Assembly (NCBI GenBank): GCA_934675625.1
Contig: CAKURH010000055.1
Span: 1 to 24,804 of the forward strand
Direction: 5' to 3'
DNA from: an uncultured Kiritimatiellota bacterium
GTDB lineage: Bacteria; Verrucomicrobiota; Kiritimatiellia; RFP12; UBA1067
Length of the DNA stretch: 24,804 nucleotides
Under the pieces are notes generated by a model. That model ran no database searches. It was not told the DNA's origin and saw nothing but the letters and a program-made list of their open reading frames with translations. Each line of letters opens with the position of its first letter. Position 1 is the first letter of the stretch. This document shows positions 8,187 through 17,602 of the stretch, piece after piece. The translations under genes and the position numbers were made by a program.

Positions 8187-8626
8187 TGGCCTGCGACTAC
8201 GGGATCACGGCGGCCGCCCTCGAAGGGCTCGGCTTCGAGGGCGCGACGATCTACAACTTCGTCCACTGGGCGTGGCCGGGGCCGCGCTGCGACTACGCGC
8301 CGTGGACCGAACGGGCGCAGCGTCGCTACGATGCGGCGCGGGCGGAACTGGGCGTCAGGGACTACTTCGCGCACGTGTCCGTCGGCTGGGACACGAATCC
8401 GCGCTATCCGGCGGGGACGGTCACGGAGACCGTGACCAACGCCACGCCCGCAAAGTTCGCCGTGGCGTTGGAGAGGGCCCGCGCCTGGACGGACGCGCAC
8501 ACGCGGCCGGGCGTACCGAAGCTCGTCACGGTCAACAGCTGGAACGAGTGGACGGAAGGCTCGTATCTGGAGCCGGACGAGACGTTCGGCTTCGGCTACC
8601 TCGACGCGGTCAGGAAGACGTTCTGA
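8120..8626 (+). pseudogene. GH99-like (WbsX-type) domain, C-terminal fragment
   Basis: From about 8120 the frame encodes RSLAHLRRACEAAGLGGVYL, then FEGATIYNFVHWAWPG, and ends in VNSWNEWTEGSYLEPDETFG. The W-N-E-W-x-E-G-x-Y-L-E-P signature is that of GH99-like/WbsX family proteins, which act on mannose-containing or other glycans. About 168 residues remain of a domain normally about twice that length. The N-terminal half, with the start of the barrel, is missing, and the fragment is joined directly to the previous piece in a different frame. The only internal starts (GTG 8177, ATG 8186) lack a ribosome-binding site. This is a remnant, not a working gene. Confidence 0.65.
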
Positions 8627-8649
8627 GGCCGTTTCCCGTGCTTGCGCGA

Positions 8650-8679
8650 TTGCCGCGCCGGTTCGGTTTGTGGTATACT
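8650..8679 (+). promoter_or_regulatory. Promoter of the rubrerythrin gene
   Basis: TTGCCG (8650-8655), an 18-bp spacer ending in TTTGTGG, then TATACT (8674-8679). The -10 context GTGGTATACTAC recurs before carB. The start would be near 8686, leaving a leader of roughly 65 bases. Confidence 0.6.
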
Positions 8680-8749
8680 ACTCGCCAACAGGCTGCCGTG
8701 CGAAGTCGCCGCGCAGCCCGTAACCACAAACAGGAAAGGAACAGGAAAA

Positions 8750-9301
8750 ATGAGCAAATGGGTCTGCCCGGTGTGCGGGTATGTGTATGAAGGCGAGACG
8801 CCGCCGGAGAAATGCCCCCAGTGCGGCGTTCCGGGCTCCAAGTTCACGAAGCAGGGCGAGGGCCTGAACTTCGTCGCGGAACACCACGTCGGTGACGGCA
8901 TCGTCGAGGACGCGGAGGTGACGCAGGGCCTCAAGGACCATTTCAACGGCGAGTGCTACGAGGTCGGCATGTATCTTGCGATGTCCCGCCAGGCTGACCG
9001 CGAGGGCTACCCCGAAGTCGCCGAGGCGTACAAGCGCATCGCGTTCGAGGAGGCCGAGCACGCGGCGAAGTTCGCCGAGCTCCTCGGCAAGACGATTGAC
9101 GTCGTGACCGACTCGACGAAGGAGAACCTCCGTCGCCGGATGGAGGCCGAGTGCGGCGCGACCGCCGGCAAGATGGCGATCGCCGCGCGCGCGAAGCAGC
9201 TCGGCTATGACGCGATCCACGACACCGTCCACGAGATGGCGAAGGACGAGGCGCGCCACGGCAAGGCGTTCCAGGGCCTCTACAACCGCTACTTCAAGTA
9301 A
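8750..9301 (+). CDS. Reverse rubrerythrin (rubredoxin-ferritin-like NADH peroxidase type)
   Basis: A 183-residue cytoplasmic non-haem iron protein that reduces peroxide and/or oxygen in anaerobes. The N-terminal rubredoxin domain has C6-x2-C9 and C22-x2-C25 for one Fe(SCys)4 site. The four-helix ferritin-like domain follows, with the diiron ligands visible as NGECYE, EEAEH, EAECG and KDEARH (two ExxH motifs). Rubredoxin first and diiron second is the 'reverse' order known from clostridial NADH peroxidases, rather than the classical rubrerythrin order. The ATG at 8750 is chosen because it gives MSKWVCPVCGY, and AGGAAAGGA lies about 10 bases upstream. It has its own promoter and is monocistronic. 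The electron donor is not encoded nearby. It supports an anaerobic lifestyle. Confidence 0.93.
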   Translation: MSKWVCPVCGYVYEGETPPEKCPQCGVPGSKFTKQGEGLNFVAEHHVGDGIVEDAEVTQGLKDHFNGECYEVGMYLAMSRQADREGYPEVAEAYKRIAFEEAEHAAKFAELLGKTIDVVTDSTKENLRRRMEAECGATAGKMAIAARAKQLGYDAIHDTVHEMAKDEARHGKAFQGLYNRYFK

Positions 9302-9326
9302 GCCGTCGGTCTGCTGCGACGCAAAG

Positions 9327-9356
9327 TAGACCCCGACGGGCGGTTTTTGGTATACT
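9327..9356 (+). promoter_or_regulatory. carB promoter
   Basis: TATACT (9351-9356) preceded by TTTTTGG, the same extended -10 as upstream of the rubrerythrin gene. At an 18-bp spacer the -35 position reads TAGACC, which is weak. The start would be near 9363. Confidence 0.5.
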
Positions 9357-9364
9357 ACCCTTTT

Positions 9365-9397
9365 CGAGGGACGAATTCCCTCGGAAAGGTTTTTTTT
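9365..9397 (+). promoter_or_regulatory. Hairpin plus T8 tract in the carB leader
   Basis: CGAGGGA (9365-9371) pairs perfectly with TCCCTCG (9377-9383) around a five-base loop. Then come GAAAGG and eight T residues (9390-9397), 5 bases before the ATG at 9403. The stem sits at the very start of the transcript. The six-base gap before the T tract makes it a poor intrinsic terminator. It could instead set mRNA stability or translation, or allow UTP-dependent slippage at the T tract. Confidence 0.45.
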
Positions 9398-9402
9398 CTG
9401 AC

Positions 9403-12675
<3,273 letters not shown>

Positions 12676-12694
12676 AGACGAACAGTCGCCCTCT

Positions 12695-12723
12695 CCCCGG
12701 ACAGGTGCCGCGCCCTGTCGGGG
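12695..12723. terminator. Stem-loop after carB
   Basis: CCCC-g-GACAGG (12695-12705) pairs with CCTGTC-GGGG (12714-12723): ten base pairs, one bulged G and an eight-base loop, 20 bp after the carB stop. No T tract follows on either strand, so it may stabilise the mRNA 3' end rather than act as a classical intrinsic terminator. Confidence 0.4.
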
Positions 12724-12753
12724 TGGGGTGAAAGCAAAACGTGCGCCGCGCCC

Positions 12754-12783
12754 TTGACACGTGCGCGGCGAATTTGGTAAACT
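12754..12783 (+). promoter_or_regulatory. Promoter of the aromatic operon
   Basis: A perfect -35 TTGACA (12754-12759), an 18-bp spacer ending AATTTGG, and TAAACT (12778-12783). This is the best sigma-70-type match in the window. The expected start is near 12790, only about 6 bases before the ATG of the leader peptide, so the leader peptide would be read from an almost leaderless mRNA. Confidence 0.75.
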
Positions 12784-12795
12784 ACGCGCCGTTTT

Positions 12796-12873
12796 ATGAA
12801 CAACAGGCTTTATTACTTTTGGTACGTGAACTTCGCGTTTATTCCGCGCGGGGCGAATTTGTCGTGCCGATAA
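12796..12873 (+). CDS. Aromatic-rich attenuator leader peptide
   Basis: A 25-codon reading frame starting MNNRLYYFWYVNFAF, with stop TAA at 12871-12873. Five aromatic residues in a row (Tyr6 Tyr7 Phe8 Trp9 Tyr10) and two further Phe codons within five residues match the composition of leader peptides that control aromatic biosynthesis by transcription attenuation. It lies between a strong promoter and an intrinsic terminator, upstream of DAHP synthase and pheA. Its product is probably only a translation sensor: shortage of charged tRNA for Tyr, Phe or Trp stalls the ribosome on codons 6-10 or 13-15. No Shine-Dalgarno is present, because the transcript start is predicted about 6 bases upstream. 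Codon content, position and partner structures all agree. Expression is untested. Confidence 0.85.
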   Translation: MNNRLYYFWYVNFAFIPRGANLSCR

Positions 12874-12941
12874 GAAAGGTGAAAAAGCAGATACGGCAAA
12901 GGCGGCCCCGCTGAACGAACAGCGAGGCCGTTTTGATTTTT
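12832..12941 (+). promoter_or_regulatory. Transcription attenuator of the aromatic operon
   Basis: Four segments are visible. Segment 1 (12832-12837) can pair with segment 2 (CGCG 12845-12848, or GCGAA 12853-12857). Segment 2, GCGGGGC at 12848-12854, is the exact complement of GCCCCGC at 12905-12911 (segment 3). Segment 3 is also the 5' arm of the terminator at 12904-12929. Segment 1 overlaps the Phe13-Ala14 codons of the leader peptide. A ribosome stalled on the aromatic codons would cover segment 1, leaving segment 2 free to pair with 3 and prevent termination. Fluent translation would leave the terminator intact. Pairings were read by eye; energies are not computed. Confidence 0.75.
12903..12941 (+). 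terminator. Intrinsic terminator in the aromatic operon leader
   Basis: CGGCC-c-CGCTG pairs with CAGCG-a-GGCCG around the loop AACGAA, with a single C/A mismatch, followed by TTTTGATTTTT (12931-12941). It lies upstream of its gene, 28 bases before the DAHP synthase start, the position expected of an attenuator. Confidence 0.85.
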
Positions 12942-12969
12942 CAGACACAGAACCCAAAACCTCAAAACC

Positions 12970-14013
12970 ATGATCATCATACTGAAGAAGAACGCGGACG
13001 CGGGACAGGTCGAGAACCTGAAGAGCCTGCTCCGCTCACGGGGCATCGAGCCGCACGAGTCGGTCGGCTCGTCCGAAACGGTCATCGGCTGCGTCGGCGA
13101 CGTCACGCATGTCGACCCCGGCATTCTGGAGGCGCTGGACGTCGTCGAGCAGGTCCAGCGCGTGCAGGAGCCCTACAAGGCCGCGAACCGCAAGTTCCAT
13201 CCGGAGGACTCGGCGATCGACTGCGCCGGCGTGAAGGTCGGCGCGGGCGGGTTCGGGGTCATCGCCGGCCCGTGCAGCGTCGAGTCGGAGGAGCAGGTCG
13301 TCGGCATCGCGAAGGCCGTCAAGGCCGCGGGCGCGACGCTTCTCCGGGGCGGGGCGTTCAAGCCGCGCACCTCGCCCTACGCCTTCCAGGGCCTCGGCAA
13401 GGTCGGTCTCGACATGCTGACGACGGCGAAGAAGGAGACGGGCCTCCCCATCGTCACGGAGCTTATGGACTTCGGCGACATCGAGCTCTTCAACGACGTG
13501 GACGTCATCCAGATCGGCGCGCGCAACATGCAGAACTTCAACCTCCTGAAAGAGGTCGGCGCCTACACGAAGAAGCCGATCCTCCTCAAGCGCGGCATGA
13601 GCGCGACGCTGCAGGAGCTGCTGATGAGCGCCGAGTACGTCATGGCGTCGGGCAACCCGAACGTCATCCTCTGCGAGCGCGGCATCCGCACGTTCGAGAC
13701 GGCGCTCCGGAACACGCTCGACCTCGGCGTCGTGACGATGCTGCACCGCCTCTCGCACCTGCCGGTCGTCGTCGACCCCTCGCACGCGACGGGCCACGCC
13801 TACATGGTCGATTCGGTTGCGGTCGCGGCGACGGCCATCGGGGCGGACGGCCTCATCATCGAGGTGCATAACGATCCGCCGCACGCGAAGTGCGACGGCG
13901 CGCAGAGCCAGACGCCGGAGATGTTCGCGCAGACGATGGCGAAGGTGCGCGAGGTGCGCGCGCTCGTCGAGAAGTGGGGACATGAGGGAACGGGGATGAG
14001 GGAACGGGGATGA
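12970..14013 (+). CDS. aroF: 3-deoxy-7-phosphoheptulonate (DAHP) synthase, type I beta
   Basis: Catalyses the first shikimate step, condensing phosphoenolpyruvate and erythrose 4-phosphate. The 347 residues contain an N-terminal ferredoxin-like regulatory domain (about 1-65, MIIILKKNADAGQVENLKSLLRSRG) as in the Thermotoga and some Bacillus enzymes, then the barrel with AGPCSVES, KPRTSPYAFQG, GARNMQNFNLL, LLKRGMSAT, CERGIRTFE and DPSHATG. The N-terminal domain of this type usually mediates feedback inhibition by aromatic amino acids. The gene lacks a clear Shine-Dalgarno (CTCAAAACC precedes the ATG). Transcription is probably set by the leader attenuator. Its last codons (HEGTGMRERG) are made of a 14-bp tandem repeat that runs into the gap before pheA, so the C-terminus may be an extension. 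Confidence 0.95.
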   Translation: MIIILKKNADAGQVENLKSLLRSRGIEPHESVGSSETVIGCVGDVTHVDPGILEALDVVEQVQRVQEPYKAANRKFHPEDSAIDCAGVKVGAGGFGVIAGPCSVESEEQVVGIAKAVKAAGATLLRGGAFKPRTSPYAFQGLGKVGLDMLTTAKKETGLPIVTELMDFGDIELFNDVDVIQIGARNMQNFNLLKEVGAYTKKPILLKRGMSATLQELLMSAEYVMASGNPNVILCERGIRTFETALRNTLDLGVVTMLHRLSHLPVVVDPSHATGHAYMVDSVAVAATAIGADGLIIEVHNDPPHAKCDGAQSQTPEMFAQTMAKVREVRALVEKWGHEGTGMRERG

Positions 14014-14023
14014 GGGAACGGCG
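13982..14023. repeat. Three tandem 14-bp repeats across the aroF stop
   Basis: ATGAGGGAACGGGG occurs at 13982-13995 and 13996-14009, with a third, one-mismatch copy at 14010-14023. The DAHP synthase stop lies in the third copy. Each copy contains ATG and GAGGGAACGGGG, so the repeats also create upstream start-like codons. A heptamer-like run GAAATCTGAAATTC (14034-14047) follows, related to the larger island at 17375-17602. Confidence 0.85.
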
Positions 14024-14063
14024 GAAATCTGAAATTCAAGCTGCAGAACCGAAGGAAAGACCG

Positions 14064-15218
14064 ATGAACGAACAACTGAAAGACTTGGAAGAATGCCGTC
14101 AGGCGATCGACGTCGTGGACGACGAGATCACGCGGCTCATGGAGCGGCGGCTCGCGGTGTCGGAGCGCATCGCCGAGCTGAAGCGCGCGGCGGGCAAGCC
14201 CGTCACGGACCCGGCGCGCGAGCGGGCGGTTCTGACGCACGTGACGGGGCTCGTGCCGCCGGAGCACATGATCGGCGTGCGCCAGCTCTTCACGACGCTC
14301 TTCGGGCTCTCGAAGGCCCTGCAGCGCAACCGGATCGGCGCGGGCGGCGCGCTTCTGGACGAGATTGCGCACGCGACGACGGACGCGCGCTTCCCGCAGA
14401 AGGCGGTCGTGGCCTGTCCGGGCGTGGAGGGCTCGTATGCGCAGCAGGCGACGTCGCTCCTCTTCCCGATTCCGACGATCCTCTATTTCAAGGGCTTCGA
14501 GAAGGTGTTCGAGGCCGTGGAGAAGGGCATCTGCCCGTATGGCGTGCTGCCAGTCGAGAACTCGGCGGCTGGGTCGGTCGCCTCGGTCTACGACCTCATG
14601 CGCCAGCACCGCTTCCACATCGTGCGCGCCCTGCGGCTCAAGGTCGACCACGTGCTGCTCGCGCCGCGCGGCGTGAAGCTGGCGGACGTCCGCACGGTCA
14701 CGAGCCACGCGCACGCCCTCGCGCAGTGCGGACGCTTTCTCAAGGCGCATCCCGAAATCCATGCGGAGCCGGGGTCGAACACGGCCGTTGCGGCGAAGGA
14801 GCTCGCGGCGAGCGGCGCGAGGGATCGCGCGGTCATCGCCTCGCGGATCTGCGCCGAGCTCTACGGGCTGGACGTGATCGCCGAGGACATCTGCGACGCG
14901 GCCTACAACTACACGCGCTTCATCTGCATCGCGAAAGACCTGGAGATCCGTCCCGACGCGAACAAGATCAGCCTCATGCTGAGCCTGCCGCACCGGCCGG
15001 GTGCGCTGAACGGCATCATCGCGAAGTTCGCCGCGATCGACGTGAACCTCACGAAGCTGGAGTCGCGGCCCGTGCCGGGGCGTGACTTCGAGTTCAGCTT
15101 CATCTTCGACTTCGAGGCGAGCACGGCCGACCCGCAGGTGCGCGCGCTCCTCGCGGAGCTGTCGTCCGACCCGGAGATCGAGCACTTCACCTTCCTCGGC
15201 GCGTTCGGGGAGAAGTGA
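14064..15218 (+). CDS. pheA: Bifunctional chorismate mutase / prephenate dehydratase
   Basis: Converts chorismate to prephenate and then to phenylpyruvate, the phenylalanine branch. The 384-residue protein has an N-terminal AroQ helix (MNEQLKDLEECRQAIDVVDDEITRLMERRLAVSERIAELK), a dehydratase domain (VACPGVEGSYAQQA, YGVLPVENSAAGSV, and the catalytic TRF in NYTRFICIA), and a C-terminal ACT domain with HRPGALNGII and ESRP, the phenylalanine-binding signatures. Start ATG 14064 is chosen because GAAGGA lies about 8 bases upstream and it begins exactly at the mutase helix. An earlier in-frame ATG at 14010 lies in the 14-bp repeat. It follows aroF by 50 bp in the same attenuated operon, so both transcript level and Phe feedback should be controlled. 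Its stop overlaps the next start. Confidence 0.95.
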   Translation: MNEQLKDLEECRQAIDVVDDEITRLMERRLAVSERIAELKRAAGKPVTDPARERAVLTHVTGLVPPEHMIGVRQLFTTLFGLSKALQRNRIGAGGALLDEIAHATTDARFPQKAVVACPGVEGSYAQQATSLLFPIPTILYFKGFEKVFEAVEKGICPYGVLPVENSAAGSVASVYDLMRQHRFHIVRALRLKVDHVLLAPRGVKLADVRTVTSHAHALAQCGRFLKAHPEIHAEPGSNTAVAAKELAASGARDRAVIASRICAELYGLDVIAEDICDAAYNYTRFICIAKDLEIRPDANKISLMLSLPHRPGALNGIIAKFAAIDVNLTKLESRPVPGRDFEFSFIFDFEASTADPQVRALLAELSSDPEIEHFTFLGAFGEK

Positions 15219-16144
15219 TGTCGTCCGACCTGATGGACTGGGCGGCGGCCCATCTGGAGGATGCGCGCGTCAAGGCGATCGTCGGCGTGCGCGGCGCGAA
15301 CAAGACGGGTGCGCTGGAAGCGGTGCGGAACCTGCTGCGCGCACGCGGCGTGGATGCGGCGCGGCTCGTGTCGATCGACTTCGAGGACGTGCGGTTTCGG
15401 CGCCTGAAGACGGCGGACGATGTGCTGGCGTTCCTGCACCGCCTGCACGAGCTGCCGGCGTGGAATGTCTGGGGCGCGTCGTCCACGGCCACCGCCGTCG
15501 GCGCGGGCGACGAGGCGTTTCGTCCGTATCCGTGGATTTGCGCGTTCCGGCAGTGGACGGATCCGCACCTTTCGCGCTCGCCGTGCGAACTGGAGCGGAT
15601 TTGGTGCCAGATCTTCATGCGCGATGTCGCCTGTTGCGTGAACCATCCGGACATTCGGGCGAAGGAGGCGTTGGCGGAGTACCTGTCCGACCATCTGGGC
15701 GAGCGGACGACCCTGCGCGAGGTCGCGGCGGAACTGCGCGTGTGCGGACGGGCGATTGCGGCGAATTCCATCCGCGCCTACCGCAAGGCGCTGGAGCTGT
15801 GCTATCTCGTCGAGGCGTCGGAGGTCTTCGACGTGTTCGAGAAGCGCGTCATCCCGAAGTGCGGCGTGCGCCTGTTCTACACGGATCTCGCGCTGCGGGC
15901 GTGGCGGTTTGGCGCGGCGCCGATATTCGAGGCGGAGCGCGTTGCGCTCAATGAGCTGTAACTGGAACTGCGGCGGACGCATGAGAAAGTCTACACGCCG
16001 TATGGTCTGGAGGCGGACTTCGTGACGGTCGAGGCGGACGGCACATTGCGTGACTGGCACGTAAACCGCAACAAAAACATTGATATATGCGTGTTTCGTG
16101 CAGTTTCTGGGGGCCTGGAAGAAGAAGACGCCTCGCCCAGCTAA
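15218..16144 (+). pseudogene. AAA_14/DUF4143 family ATPase, interrupted by a stop codon
   Basis: The frame opens at ATG 15218, overlapping the pheA stop (TGATG), and has a P-loop-like IVGVRGANKTGALEAV. Its later part carries the DUF4143 pattern: LREVAAELRVCGRAIAANSIRAYRKALELCYLVEASEVFDVFEKRVIPKCGVRLFYTDLALR. A TAA at 15959-15961 ends the first part after 247 codons. In the same frame the sequence continues LELRRTHEKVYTPYGLEADFV, which is just the family's terminal L-RR-G-x-VY-x-EADFV motif, to a second stop at 16142-16144. The middle of the ATPase core also looks shortened, and the Walker A is non-canonical (GVRGANKT instead of GPRxxGKT). This is a decaying gene. These ATPases are common, mobile and of uncertain role, and it has no evident link to aromatic synthesis. 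Confidence 0.7.
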
Positions 16145-16236
16145 CGGGTGAGACGGCTGCCGCGTCGCGGGTGCGCGGTCGGCTTGACACGTCGCGATAA
16201 GGCGTTGGCGCGTTTCCCGTGGTAGGGTTCGGCGCG

Positions 16237-17361
16237 TCAGGCCTGCTGCTGGCGCCATTCGCGCATCGAGAGGCCGAAGCGCTTCTTGAAGAGGTTCTTG
16301 AGCGAGTTCGGGTTCGCGTAGCCGCAGCTCGTGGCGATGGCGTTGAGGGGCTCGCGCGTCGAGACGAGCAGTCGCTTGGCCTCGTCCAGCCGGGCCGAGA
16401 TGATCATCTCGCCGATGGACGTGCCCATCAGCTCGCGAAAGCGAAGGTCGGCGAGACGGCGCGAACAGCCGAGGTGGCGCGCGACGTCCGAGACGGAGAT
16501 GTCGCGCAGCGCGTTCTTGCGGATGTAGGCGACGGCCTTCTGGACGAGCTTGCCGGCAACGGAGACGTCAATCGTCGAGTCGCGGTGGACGACGGCCTTG
16601 ACGCCGACGAAGGACGTCTGCGCGGGCGTCGGCGACTTCCGCTTCATCAGTTCGGCCAGCGCCTGCGCGGCGAGAAAGCCCTCCTGCTCGAAGTCGGGCT
16701 GGATGGACGACAGGCATGGGCGGCAGTTCTCGCAGATGAGCGTGTCGTTGTTGGTGCCGAGCACAAGCACGTCCTCCGGGACGCGCAGGCGATGCCGTCG
16801 GCAGTATTCGAGGATGTCGTAGCCCCGGTCGTCGTTCGCGGCGAAGACGCCGATCGGGCGTTCGAGGCCCTTGATTTCGGACGGCTCGTTCAGTTCGTGT
16901 GCCCAGAGGCCGCGGTCTCGCAGCATGTCGCGGAACGCGCGGAAACGTCCGACGCTCCATTCAAGAACGGACGGGTTGTGGACGAAGGCGTAGCTGCGGC
17001 AGCGGCCGGTCGAGACGAGGTGGTCGGCGGCGGCGCGTCCGATTTCTTCCGGCGCGTTTCGGATGAAGACGATGTTGCGCGCGCGGGCCGAGAGGGCGGG
17101 GTCGTGGATGTCCATGACGACGGTCGGGAGGTCAGTCGCCGCGAGGAGCGCGGCGGTCGTTTCCGTGTCGGGAATCGAGACAATGAAGCCGTCGTAGCCT
17201 TCGGCGAGCGCGCGCCGCATGCGCGCGGGGGTGAATTCGGCGGCCGTGCGGATGAGCGTGATGTCCCAGTCGTGGTTGTCGCCGAGGAAGCGGAAGATGC
17301 CCGAGAGCTTTTCACGTCCGGCGACGCCGGCCATTTTCAGTGCGATGAAGACGCGTTTCAT
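16237..17361 (-). CDS. XylR-like transcriptional regulator (sugar-binding domain + AraC HTH)
   Basis: Start ATG at 17361-17359 gives MKRVFIALKMAGVAGREKL and 374 residues. An upstream in-frame TTG (17382) lies inside the heptamer repeats and is less likely. Residues about 1-270 form a periplasmic-binding-protein/LacI-type sensor (GYDGFIVSIPDT, LPTVVMDIHD, PIGVFAANDDRGYDILEYCR, VLVLGTNNDTLICE, PCLSSIQPDFEQEG). The C-terminal 100 residues are a double AraC helix-turn-helix (ISVSDVARHLGCSRRLADLRFRELMG, and NAIATSCGYANPNSLKNLFKKRFGLSMREWR). This is the architecture of the E. coli xylose activator XylR, so it probably senses a sugar and activates catabolic promoters. The shared A/T box before 5422, 18584 and 19723 is a candidate target. 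The ligand cannot be read from sequence. Confidence 0.9.
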   Translation of the reverse strand: MKRVFIALKMAGVAGREKLSGIFRFLGDNHDWDITLIRTAAEFTPARMRRALAEGYDGFIVSIPDTETTAALLAATDLPTVVMDIHDPALSARARNIVFIRNAPEEIGRAAADHLVSTGRCRSYAFVHNPSVLEWSVGRFRAFRDMLRDRGLWAHELNEPSEIKGLERPIGVFAANDDRGYDILEYCRRHRLRVPEDVLVLGTNNDTLICENCRPCLSSIQPDFEQEGFLAAQALAELMKRKSPTPAQTSFVGVKAVVHRDSTIDVSVAGKLVQKAVAYIRKNALRDISVSDVARHLGCSRRLADLRFRELMGTSIGEMIISARLDEAKRLLVSTREPLNAIATSCGYANPNSLKNLFKKRFGLSMREWRQQQA

Positions 17362-17374
17362 GTTGGGCTTGTGC

Positions 17375-17602
17375 GATTTCAAATTTCAAATCTCAGATTT
17401 CAAATCGTTAGGGGCTCAAATCGTTTTGGATTTCAAGTTATTTCGGATTTCAAAATTATCAAATCTCAAGCATTTCAGATTCCATTTCAGATCGCAAGAT
17501 TATTTCATCAGATTGTAAGATTATTTTAGATTTCAAAATTATTTGAAATTTGAAATCTCAAATCTCAAATCTGAGATCTGAGATCTGAAATCTGAAATCT
17601 CA
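17375..17602. repeat. A+T-rich heptamer-repeat island
   Basis: The gap between the regulator and the four-helix protein consists almost wholly of variants of the heptamer GATTTCA. On the plus strand, four adjacent heptamers start at 17375 (GATTTCA AATTTCA etc.). On the minus strand, reading leftward from 17598, paired heptamers occur: GATTTCA twice, GATCTCA twice, GATTTGA twice, then GATTTCA and AATTTCA. The two ends are thus in opposite orientation and could pair as a long hairpin. The repeats reach the stop codon of the four-helix gene and lie just upstream of the regulator start. No gene is seen inside. Confidence 0.9.

Noticed and set aside
8642..8749. N-terminal extension of the rubrerythrin upstream of ATG 8750
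   Set aside because: The upstream in-frame sequence contains the promoter and does not resemble the family. The rubredoxin domain starts right after ATG 8750.
9303..9350. Intrinsic terminator after the rubrerythrin gene (CCGTCGG..CCGACGG)
   Set aside because: The loop would be more than 20 bases and the T run is part of the carB promoter; too weak to call.
14010..14063. ATG 14010 as the pheA start
   Set aside because: It lies in the 14-bp tandem repeat and would add 18 residues with no homology before the mutase helix. ATG 14064 has a good ribosome-binding site.
16184..16189. Perfect TTGACA between the ATPase remnant and the regulator, as a promoter
   Set aside because: No -10-like hexamer lies 16-19 bp downstream on the plus strand, and the next gene there is on the minus strand.
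17362..17382. TTG start extending the XylR-like regulator by seven residues
   Set aside because: The TTG lies in the heptamer repeat, whereas ATG 17361 begins exactly at the conserved MKRVFIAL strand.
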